A DNA stretch of 35,424 nt from DAOTYX01 sp034434635. GTDB taxonomy: Bacteria; Chloroflexota; Anaerolineae; B4-G1; DUEL01. The translations under genes and the position numbers were made by a program. Positions 15,907 to 21,938 of the stretch are shown here, one piece after another (within the stretch, counting starts at the first letter, position 1; every line of letters begins with the position of its first letter). The stretch covers positions 1 to 35,424 of the forward strand of contig DAOTYX010000144.1 in assembly GCA_034434635.1 (NCBI GenBank). Direction: 5' to 3'. The notes beneath the pieces are model-generated. The model had not been told where the DNA came from, did not search any database, and worked only from the letters and a program-made list of their open reading frames with translations.

Positions 15907-17258
15907 TCACCCATGCACGGCTGGCTACCCTCGGCGAGACACCCCGCCTGATCGAGGACGGGGCGCTGCTGATCTCCGGAGAGACCATCGCCGAGATCGG
16001 CACCACGGCGGAACTGAGCACCCGTCACCCGCGCGAGGAGCGCTGGGACGCCGACGGACAACTGCTCCTGCCGGCGACGATCTGCGGCCACACCCACTTC
16101 TACGGCGCTTTCGCCCGCGGCATGGCCGTCCCCGGCGAACCGGCCGCCAACTTCCCCCAAATCCTGGAACGGCTGTGGTGGCGGCTGGACAAAGCGCTCA
16201 CCCTGGAGGACGTGCGGTACAGCGCGCTGGTCTGTCTGGTGGACGCCGTGCGCCACGGCACGACCACGCTGATAGACCATCACGCCAGCCCCAATGCCAT
16301 CGAGGGCAGCCTGGACGAGATCGCGGCGGCGGTCCAGGAGGCCGGCCTGCGCGCCTCCCTGTGCTACGAGGTCACCGACCGCGACGGCCCGGAGCGCGCC
16401 CGCGCCGGCATCGCCGAGAACGTGCGGCTGGCCCGTGAGGTTTCAGGTTTGAAACCTGAAACCCTGAAACCTGAAACCACTCCTCTTGCGGCTTCCTTCG
16501 GCCTCCACGCCTCCCTCACCCTCTCCGACGAGACGCTGGCCGACTGCGTCGCCGCGGCGCGCGACCTGGGGTTGGGCTTCCATATCCACGTGGCCGAGGA
16601 TGCGGCAGATCAGGAGGACAGCCTGCGCAAGAGCGGCAAACGGGTCGTCCACCGGCTGCGCGACGCCGGTATCCTGGGACCGCGCACCATCGCTGTCCAT
16701 TGTGTCCACGTGGACGAGGGGGAGATAGCGGCGCTGGCCGAGAGCGGGACCTGGGTCACTCACCAGCCGCGTTCGAACATGAACAACGGCGTGGGTGTGG
16801 CGCCCGTGGAGGAGATGCTGACCGCGGGAGTGCACGTCAGCCTGGGGAACGACGGCTTCTCCAACAACATGTTCGCCGAACTGAAGGCCGCCTACCTGGT
16901 GCACAAACTGGCCCGGCGCGACCCGCGGGCGATGCCCGGCGACCTGGCGCTGCGTCTGCTCTATGGCCACAACGCTGCCCTGGCCCGCGTCTTCTGGCCG
17001 AACCTGCGCCTGGCCGAACTCGCCCCCGGCGCCGCCGCCGACCTGGTCCTGCTCGATTACAAGCCCACCACGCCGCTGACCGCCGGCAATCTGCCCTGGC
17101 ACCTGCTCTTCGGGCTGGAGGCGTCGGCGATCACGGCGACCGTCTGCGCCGGGCGGGTACTGATGCGCGACCGCCGGTTGCTGACACTGGATGAGGAGAG
17201 GATCACCGCCCGCTCACGAGAACTGGCCGCGGCGGTCTGGCGACGCATCGCGGCGTGA
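15900..17258 (+). CDS. ssnA: SsnA-type aminohydrolase (amidohydrolase superfamily)
   Basis: This 452-residue metal-dependent hydrolase resembles SsnA, a putative aminohydrolase found beside selenium-dependent or xanthine-type molybdenum hydroxylases in E. coli and clostridia; guanine- and triazine-type deaminases are its relatives. Metal ligands appear as His64 and His66 (CGHTHFYG), His228 or His230 (GFHIHVAED), His267 or His270 and Asp318 (SLGNDGFSNN). DHHASPNAIEG and FGLHASLTLSDETL are typical of SsnA. Residues about 180-193 (VSGLKPETLKPETT) are encoded by a palindromic repeat inserted in frame. Start ATG 15900 follows GGAGGAGA. Deamination of a purine is likely but unproved; it ends 7 bases before the hpt stop on the opposite strand. 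Confidence 0.85.
   Translation: MLITHARLATLGETPRLIEDGALLISGETIAEIGTTAELSTRHPREERWDADGQLLLPATICGHTHFYGAFARGMAVPGEPAANFPQILERLWWRLDKALTLEDVRYSALVCLVDAVRHGTTTLIDHHASPNAIEGSLDEIAAAVQEAGLRASLCYEVTDRDGPERARAGIAENVRLAREVSGLKPETLKPETTPLAASFGLHASLTLSDETLADCVAAARDLGLGFHIHVAEDAADQEDSLRKSGKRVVHRLRDAGILGPRTIAVHCVHVDEGEIAALAESGTWVTHQPRSNMNNGVGVAPVEEMLTAGVHVSLGNDGFSNNMFAELKAAYLVHKLARRDPRAMPGDLALRLLYGHNAALARVFWPNLRLAELAPGAAADLVLLDYKPTTPLTAGNLPWHLLFGLEASAITATVCAGRVLMRDRRLLTLDEERITARSRELAAAVWRRIAA
16439..16478. repeat. GGTTTCA palindromic repeat inside ssnA
   Basis: Arms GGTTTCAGGTTT (16439-16450) and AAACCTGAAACC (16452-16463) form a perfect 12-bp palindrome around one base. Two more CTGAAAC units follow to 16478. 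The 40 bases are read through in the ssnA frame and add a Lys/Pro/Glu/Thr-rich loop just before the conserved GLHASLTLSDETL segment. Confidence 0.85.
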
Positions 17259-17264
17259 ACGGCG

Positions 17265-17843
17265 TCAGACCTCCGATGTCTTACAGACATCGGAGGTCTG
17301 GGAGTAGACCTCTTCCTTGAGGATGCCGACAAACGGCAGGTTGCGGTATTCTTCAGCGAAATCCAGGCCGTACCCCACCACGAACTCGTCCGGCACCTCG
17401 AAGCCGACAAAGTCCACCGGAACACCGATTTCGCGGCGGGCGGGCTTGCTGAGCAGCGTGCAGACGCGCAGGCTGGCCGGGCGGCGGGTGCGCAGGTTGC
17501 GGGTGATGTAGTCCAGCGTGCGGCCCGAGTCAATGATGTCCTCGATGATCAGCACGTTCCGCCCCTCGATGTTGCTCTCCAGGTCGAGCAGGATACGCAC
17601 CACCCCGCTGCTGGCCGTGCTCGCGCCGTAGGAAGAGGTCTCCATGAAGTCTACCTCGTGCCGGATCGTCAGGCGACGAGTCAGGTCGGCCAGGAACATG
17701 AAGGCCCCCTTGAGCACGCACACCAGGAGAGGGCGGTCCTGGTCGGAGTAGGCGGCATTGATCTCCTGCGCCAGTTCCGCCACACGGGCCTGCAACACCG
17801 ACTCTGGGATCAGCACCCTGGCGATATCATCCTGGAGCGACAT
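17265..17843 (-). CDS. hpt: Hypoxanthine phosphoribosyltransferase, copy 1
   Basis: This 192-residue enzyme would join hypoxanthine or guanine to PRPP to give IMP or GMP. The PRPP-binding loop is NVLIIEDIIDSGRTLDY, and the flexible-loop and base-binding regions are FMETSSYG and VDFVGFEVPDEFVVGYGLDF. Relatives usually end near RNLPFVGILKEEVY; here eleven or so further residues (SQTSDVCKTSEV) are encoded by the palindrome at 17265-17300. AGGAGGTCTGCCCT precedes the ATG. It is the last gene of a minus-strand salvage unit, tdk-hpt2-hpt1, and lies 12 bases past hpt2. The neighbouring paralogue differs in the PRPP loop. Confidence 0.93.
   Translation of the reverse strand: MSLQDDIARVLIPESVLQARVAELAQEINAAYSDQDRPLLVCVLKGAFMFLADLTRRLTIRHEVDFMETSSYGASTASSGVVRILLDLESNIEGRNVLIIEDIIDSGRTLDYITRNLRTRRPASLRVCTLLSKPARREIGVPVDFVGFEVPDEFVVGYGLDFAEEYRNLPFVGILKEEVYSQTSDVCKTSEV
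17266..17300. repeat. 16-bp perfect palindrome at the hpt/ssnA convergence
   Basis: Arms CAGACCTCCGATGTCT and AGACATCGGAGGTCTG (17266-17281, 17285-17300) enclose a three-base loop. It lies in the C-terminal codons and stop of hpt and 7 bases past the ssnA stop. It could end transcription from both sides, but no T run follows on either strand. A partial copy, CAGACCTCCGA, occurs near 11190 in the gap before the gene at 11218, so it is probably a dispersed repeat. Confidence 0.75.
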
Positions 17844-17855
17844 AGGGCAGACCTC

Positions 17856-18404
17856 CTAACGATCCCGCTTCAGCGCGGCGATGTAGGGCAACGTGCGATA
17901 CTTGTCGGCGTAGTCCAGGCCGTACCCCACCACCCAGACATCGGGAATCTCGAAGCCCAGATAATCCACCGGCACCTCAACCTGACGCCGCTGCGGCTTG
18001 CTGAGGAGCACGCAGGTGCGCAGGGTAGCCGGTTGGCGGGCGCGGAAAGTGCGGAGCAGGTAGTCGAGCGTGTATCCCGTGTCCAGGATGTCCTCGACGA
18101 TCAAGACGTTCCGCCCGGTCAACGGGGCGCGCGTGTCCATGATCAGCCGCACCGCCCCACCCGTCTCCCCCCGGTCCCCATAGGAGGAGAGGGCGATGAA
18201 ATCCACGGCGTGGGAGACGGTGAGCCGGCGTGAGAGGTCGGCCAGGAAAATGAAGGAACCCTTCAGGACACCCACCAGCACCAGTTCACCGACGGCGGCA
18301 TAATCGGCGCTGATCTGGGCCGCCAGTTCATCCACCCGCCGGGAGATGGTCTCCTCATCTAGCAGGACACGCTCGACCGCTTTGGGCAATGGCCGCGCGT
18401 TCAT
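17856..18404 (-). CDS. Hypoxanthine phosphoribosyltransferase, copy 2
   Basis: This 182-residue protein is a second phosphoribosyltransferase of the hypoxanthine-guanine type, of normal family length. The PRPP loop reads NVLIVEDILDTGYTLDYLL, with VDFIALSSYGDRGETGG as the flexible loop and VDYLGFEIPDVWVVGYGLDYADKYRTLPYIAALK at the end. It is clearly a diverged paralogue of copy 1, with Thr-Gly-Tyr in place of Ser-Gly-Arg in the PRPP loop, which may shift base preference or kinetics. Its ATG overlaps the tdk stop by four bases on the minus strand, so the two are coupled. Both copies keep the acidic pair of the PRPP motif, so both are likely active. Confidence 0.92.
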   Translation of the reverse strand: MNARPLPKAVERVLLDEETISRRVDELAAQISADYAAVGELVLVGVLKGSFIFLADLSRRLTVSHAVDFIALSSYGDRGETGGAVRLIMDTRAPLTGRNVLIVEDILDTGYTLDYLLRTFRARQPATLRTCVLLSKPQRRQVEVPVDYLGFEIPDVWVVGYGLDYADKYRTLPYIAALKRDR

Positions 18405-18988
18405 TCCTGACCCCGGTAGCGGATCTGGTGACAGCCCCGGCAGCGCGCCTCGTAGACCTCGTCCGCGCCGACCAGGACGACCGGGTCGTCGTAGGCCGCC
18501 GGCTGGCCGTTGATCAGCCGCTGACTGCGGCTGGCCGGCCCGCCGCAGACGACGCAGATAGCCTGGAGTTTGTCCACCTGCTCCGCCTCCGCCATCAGCA
18601 GCGGCATCGGCCCGAACGGCTCGCCGCGAAAGTCCTGATCCAGCCCGGCCACGATGACCCGCACCCGTCGGGCGGCCAGATCGCGGCAGACCTGCACCAG
18701 GCCCTCATCGAAGAACTGCCCCTCGTCCACCGCCACGACCGTCGTGTCCGGCTCGATCAGGGCGGCCAGTTGGGCCGAGTTCTCCACCGGCACCGCCTCC
18801 CACTGCGCCCCGTCGTGAGACGCCACCTCACGTTCAGCGTAGCGGGCATCCAGGCTGTGCTTGAAGACCTGCACCTTCTGGCGGGCGATCTGCGCCCGCC
18901 GGACCCGGCGGATCAGTTCCTCCGACTTGCCGGAGAACATGCTGCCGCAGATGACTTCGATCCAGCCGCTGCTGGGCGTCCCGTACAC
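18401..18988 (-). CDS. tdk: Thymidine kinase (type II)
   Basis: This 195-residue protein phosphorylates thymidine to dTMP with ATP. The P-loop GSMFSGKSEELIRR lies at residues 15-28, the Walker B-like VVAVDEGQFFDEGL in the middle, then VIVAGLDQDFRGEPFGPM. A zinc ribbon is formed by CVVCGG and CRGCH. The lasso-like substrate loop with VGADEVYEARCRGCH is conserved. I take GTG at 18988 as start, with AGGAGGGGC just upstream on the minus strand. It is the first gene of the tdk-hpt2-hpt1 nucleoside and base salvage unit. A weak promoter-like pair (GTGACA at 19025-19030, 16 bases, TATTGT at 19003-19008) may drive it. Confidence 0.93.
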   Translation of the reverse strand: MYGTPSSGWIEVICGSMFSGKSEELIRRVRRAQIARQKVQVFKHSLDARYAEREVASHDGAQWEAVPVENSAQLAALIEPDTTVVAVDEGQFFDEGLVQVCRDLAARRVRVIVAGLDQDFRGEPFGPMPLLMAEAEQVDKLQAICVVCGGPASRSQRLINGQPAAYDDPVVLVGADEVYEARCRGCHQIRYRGQE

Positions 18989-19065
18989 GCTGCCCCTCCT
19001 CTACAATAAAGAATCGAGGGCAGATGTCACCGACCACCTGCCCCCGTCCCACGCCTGTACGGTTC

Positions 19066-19557
19066 TTACTCGCCGGCGGCCCTGGACGGCCCACCGGGGG
19101 TGTCGCCAGGCAGGACGAAGCCGCGCATCCGCAATGTCTTCTTGAGGGTGACCAGCGACTTCATGCCGAAGCCGCGCAGGTCGGTCAGCGTGGTGTCTCC
19201 GCCCGCCTCCAGCCGCGCCAGCACGTCACCGATGGTCTTGATCCCCGCCTCGGCTAACACCGCCTCCGCTCGCGTGCCCAATTCCAGCACAGAGATCGGC
19301 TGATCGGGGGAGGTGGCCGCCTTGCGACGCGCCTCCTGCTCCGACAACCACTCATCGCGGCGGCGCAGGCGACTCAGGAAGCGGTCCACCTGACCCTCAG
19401 CGTCCACGATACGCTGCTCGCCGGTGAAGAAAGGGTGACACTTGGAACAGACGTCGGTGCGGATCACCGGCACCGTCGCTCCAACCGTCCACGTGTTGCC
19501 ACAGGAGCAGATCACCTGCGCCTGGGGGTAATATTGGGGATGGATATCCTTCTTCAC
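19066..19557 (-). CDS. rpmE: Ribosomal protein L31 with a C-terminal alpha-CTD-like extension
   Basis: Residues 1-60 are a normal zinc-type bL31, with Cys17, Cys19, Cys37 and Cys40 (VICSCGNTW, CSKCHPFFTG) and the ending HPFFTGEQRIVDAEGQVDRF. Most bL31 proteins are about 70 residues, but this one has 163. After a charged linker, residues 88-150 (SVLELGTRAEAVLAEAGIKTIGDVL to FGMKSLVTLKKTLRMRGF) look like the helix-hairpin-helix C-terminal domain of RNA polymerase alpha, including the RTIG- and FGRKSL-like signatures. The frame is unbroken. It overlaps rpmA by four bases on the minus strand, so a real fusion read from one cistron is likely. The extension's role (RNA, DNA or protein contact) is unknown. 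Confidence 0.9.
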   Translation of the reverse strand: MKKDIHPQYYPQAQVICSCGNTWTVGATVPVIRTDVCSKCHPFFTGEQRIVDAEGQVDRFLSRLRRRDEWLSEQEARRKAATSPDQPISVLELGTRAEAVLAEAGIKTIGDVLARLEAGGDTTLTDLRGFGMKSLVTLKKTLRMRGFVLPGDTPGGPSRAAGE

Positions 19558-19823
19558 GCCGCCCCCTTGCTCTCCGCGCGCACTGCAACCCGCTTGCGCC
19601 CGTCGCGGATCGGCTCAAAGACCACGAACCCGTCGGTCAGCGCGAACAGCGTATAATCCTTGCCCATACCCACATTCTGGCCCGGCTTGATGCGCATGCC
19701 GCGCTGGCGGACGATGATATTACCGGCGCGCACCGCCTGGCCGCTGTAAATCTTCACGCCCAGGCGCTTGCCGCGGCTATCCCGACCGTTACGGCTCTTT
19801 CCGCCGCCCTTCTTGTGCGCCAT
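19554..19823 (-). CDS. rpmA: Ribosomal protein L27
   Basis: This 89-residue protein is bL27, which sits by the peptidyl transferase centre of the large subunit. The start MAHKKGGGKSRNGRDSRGKRLGVK by residue, then IIVRQRGMRIKPGQNVGMGKDYTLFAL and VVFEPI, are family hallmarks. The N-terminus is directly MAHKKG, so no leader needing protease removal (as in some Firmicutes) is present. It lies 12 bases past rplU and overlaps rpmE by four bases. The ribosome site is weak, consistent with translational coupling from rplU. Confidence 0.95.
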   Translation of the reverse strand: MAHKKGGGKSRNGRDSRGKRLGVKIYSGQAVRAGNIIVRQRGMRIKPGQNVGMGKDYTLFALTDGFVVFEPIRDGRKRVAVRAESKGAA

Positions 19824-19835
19824 ATCAACCCCCTG

Positions 19836-20147
19836 CTACGCCACGATCTCGTCAACCCGCAAGCGGGTGTACATCTGCCGGTGGCCGGCGCGCCGGCGGT
19901 ACCGCTCCTTGGGGCGGTACTTGAAGATGCGGATCTTCGGCCCCTTCTCGTGAGCCACAACCGTCGCCTTCACCACCGCTCCGGCGACCAGCGGACGGCC
20001 AATCTGCACCTGCTCCCCCTCTCCGACCAGCAGCACCTGATCGAGGGTGAGTTGCTCCCCCGCTGACACCGGCAGCCTTTCCACCAGGAATTGCGTCCCT
20101 GGTTCAGTGCGGTACTGTCGTCCCCCGACTCGAACCACTGCGTACAC
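19836..20147 (-). CDS. rplU: Ribosomal protein L21
   Basis: This 103-residue protein is bL21, which binds 23S rRNA with L20. Typical stretches are YAVVRVGGRQYRTEPG, the VLLVGEGEQVQIGRPLV core and the basic end KGPKIRIFKYRPKERYRRRAGHRQMYT. I choose GTG at 20145-20147 as start because GGAGG (20154-20158) sits six bases upstream; the longer in-frame TTG start at 20162 would place this ribosome site inside the gene. It leads the rplU-rpmA-rpmE operon. A strong promoter and a hairpin leader lie just upstream. Confidence 0.95.
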   Translation of the reverse strand: MYAVVRVGGRQYRTEPGTQFLVERLPVSAGEQLTLDQVLLVGEGEQVQIGRPLVAGAVVKATVVAHEKGPKIRIFKYRPKERYRRRAGHRQMYTRLRVDEIVA

Positions 20148-20174
20148 GAGATTCCTCCGCAAATGACAGTCAGC

Positions 20175-20195
20175 GTTGCCGGTCCATCCGGCAAC
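20175..20195 (-). promoter_or_regulatory. Hairpin at the 5' end of the rplU leader
   Basis: Perfect 8-bp arms GTTGCCGG and CCGGCAAC (20175-20182 and 20188-20195) with a five-base loop lie within bases 1-21 of the predicted rplU transcript. It could protect the mRNA 5' end or act in feedback control by L21, as leaders of other ribosomal operons do. It ends about 17 bases before the GGAGG site. Confidence 0.55.
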
Positions 20196-20201
20196 CGCGC
20201 T

Positions 20202-20229
20202 ATTATAGCCCGAAGTGCCGATTTGTCAA
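20202..20229 (-). promoter_or_regulatory. Strong sigma-70-type promoter of rplU-rpmA-rpmE
   Basis: On the minus strand TTGACA (20224-20229) and TATAAT (20202-20207) are both perfect consensus boxes, separated by 16 bases. Transcription should start near 20195, giving a leader of about 48 bases before the rplU GTG. Confidence 0.88.
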
Positions 20230-20317
20230 ACAAAACGTTCAGCCCTCAGCCAAGCAATCACCCCCGTGACTTTAACAGCGCAACTGCGTATCGGGCTGGC
20301 CGCCGGACCAGTTTCCC

Positions 20318-20425
20318 CCTGAGGGATCATCACAAGGAGGCGAAGCGCCCGAAGCCTGTCCCGAGCGAAGCGAGGCTCGTGGCGATTGCTCCGCCTCCCT
20401 TCGGGGACTCGCATGATACCCTGAG
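20318..20425. repeat. Palindromic repeat element in the rplU/glgC spacer
   Basis: Imperfect terminal inverted repeats pair the left part (CTGAGGGATCAT, then GGAGGCGAAGC near 20336-20346) with the right part (GGAGGCGGAGC complement near 20387-20397, then ATGATACCCTGAG at 20413-20425). The middle has a small CGAGC/GCTCG hairpin around 20362-20378. It has no coding potential. The look is that of a short non-autonomous intergenic repeat. Confidence 0.55.
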
Positions 20426-20559
20426 AGCAACCACCAGGGACGGCATAGACAAAGTGTCAGGCGGCCAGATTCCCTCCGGTGACATGATCATTCGGTGGCA
20501 TCAACCGTGAGTGAATACGGGGAATAGCGCAATGGGGAAAACGGGTGTATGATTATAGC

Positions 20560-20669
20560 GACAACTCGTCACTGCCCACCCTGTACCCTCCCACAGGCTA
20601 GAGAGAGCGAGGCGCCCAAACCTGTGGAAGAGTGGGCGGTGACGACAACTCTCGAGCAGGAGGGACCCC
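20560..20669 (+). promoter_or_regulatory. Structured leader / inverted repeat upstream of glgC
   Basis: An outer stem of 13 pairs, one of them G-U, joins 20567-20579 and 20632-20644. An inner 7-bp stem joins CCACAGG (20591-20597) and CCTGTGG (20621-20627). The octamer GACAACTC occurs on both flanks (20560-20567 and 20643-20650). GGAGGG (20659-20664) then leads to the glgC ATG at 20670. It may be a cis-acting RNA controlling glycogen synthesis or a protein-binding inverted repeat. A TATGAT box at 20548-20553 upstream lacks a good -35. Confidence 0.5.
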
Positions 20670-21929
20670 ATGCCACGAACGGATGTCGTCGCAATGATCA
20701 TGGGCGGCGGGCGCGGCACACGTCTCTACCCGCTCACCAAACTCCGCGCCAAGCCAGCCGTCCCCCTGGCCGGCAAATACCGCCTGATTGACATCACCGT
20801 GAGCAACTGCATCAACTCCGGCATCACGCAGATCTTCATCCTCACCCAGTTCCTCTCCGCCTCCCTCCAGCGCCACGTCTACCAGACCTACAAGTTCGAC
20901 ATCTTCTCCGCCGGCTTCGTCGAGATTCTGCCGGCCGAGCAGACCCTCACCAGCGATGACTGGTATCAGGGCACCGCCGACGCGGTGCGCAAGCAGGTCC
21001 GTCGGCTGCTCTCCCGCCGCGCGGAGGACGTGCTGATCCTGGCTGGCGACCACCTCTACCGGATGGATTACGGGGAGTTCGTCCAGTACCACCGCGAGAC
21101 GCGCGCCGATGTGACCATCGCCGCCCTGCCCGTAGCCGCCGCTGACGCCCCCCGCTTCGGTATCCTCAAGACCGCGGAGGACGGCCATATCCGCACCTTC
21201 CACGAGAAGCCGCAGACCGCCGAGGAACTGGACGGGTTGGCCAGTTATGACGACGCCGAACGACCCTACCTGGCCTCGATGGGCATCTACCTCTTTCGGC
21301 TCGACGTGCTGGTCCGCCTGCTCCAGGAGGTGGAGGGAGAGGACTTCGGCAGGCACATCATCCCCGCCGCCATCCAGGACGTGCGGGTGTACGCCTACCC
21401 GTTCAGCGGCTACTGGGAGGACATCGGTACCATCGCTTCCTTCTACGAGGCGAACCTGGCCCTCACCCGCCCCAACCCGCCGTTCGACTTCTACGACCCT
21501 CGCCGGCCGATCTACACCAATCCGCGCTTCCTGCCCGCCTCACGGGTGGACGGCTGTCGGATGGAACGGGTGGCGGTGGCGGAGGGGTGTCGCCTGTACA
21601 ACGCCGATTTCGAGGAGTGCATCATAGGCCTGCGCAGCATCGTGCGGCCCGGCGCGCGTCTGCGCCGTGTGGTGATGATGGGCGCGGACTACTACGAAGA
21701 CGAGGAGATGCGCGCCGAGAATCGCCGCCTGGAACGCCCCCCCGTCGGCATCGGGGAAGACACCGTCGTCGAGCGGGCGATCATTGACAAGAACGCCCGC
21801 ATCGGCCGGCGCGTGACCATCCGCTCGCACGAAGGGGAACCAGACGCCGACGGGGAGAACTACGCCATCCGCGACGGCATCGTCGTCATCTCCAAGAACG
21901 CCGTCATCCCCGATGGGACAGTAATTTGA
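20670..21929 (+). CDS. glgC: Glucose-1-phosphate adenylyltransferase
   Basis: This 419-residue enzyme makes ADP-glucose for glycogen synthesis. The nucleotidyl-transfer part begins with AMIMGGGRGTRLYPLTKLRAKPAVPLAGKYRLID by residue, including the signature G-G-x-G-T-R-L-x-P-L and the K-P-A-V-P. LILAGDHLYRMDY contains the catalytic Asp, FHEKP is the glucose-phosphate site, and SMGIYLF follows. The C-terminal left-handed beta helix starts near residue 280 and ends DGIVVISKNAVIPDGTVI, the form seen in plant and cyanobacterial enzymes. AGGAGGG sets ATG at 20670. It stands alone, ending 9 bases before the converging deacetylase gene; no glgA or glgB is in the window. Confidence 0.95.
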   Translation: MPRTDVVAMIMGGGRGTRLYPLTKLRAKPAVPLAGKYRLIDITVSNCINSGITQIFILTQFLSASLQRHVYQTYKFDIFSAGFVEILPAEQTLTSDDWYQGTADAVRKQVRRLLSRRAEDVLILAGDHLYRMDYGEFVQYHRETRADVTIAALPVAAADAPRFGILKTAEDGHIRTFHEKPQTAEELDGLASYDDAERPYLASMGIYLFRLDVLVRLLQEVEGEDFGRHIIPAAIQDVRVYAYPFSGYWEDIGTIASFYEANLALTRPNPPFDFYDPRRPIYTNPRFLPASRVDGCRMERVAVAEGCRLYNADFEECIIGLRSIVRPGARLRRVVMMGADYYEDEEMRAENRRLERPPVGIGEDTVVERAIIDKNARIGRRVTIRSHEGEPDADGENYAIRDGIVVISKNAVIPDGTVI

Positions 21930-21938
21930 GGCAGACCG

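Noticed and set aside
19836..20162. rplU starting at the upstream TTG (20162)
   Set aside because: That start would place the GGAGG ribosome site inside the gene; the GTG at 20147 has the right spacing and gives the usual L21 N-terminus.
20548..20553. glgC promoter with TATGAT as -10
   Set aside because: No acceptable -35 box lies 15-19 bases upstream, so I mention it but do not list it as a promoter.
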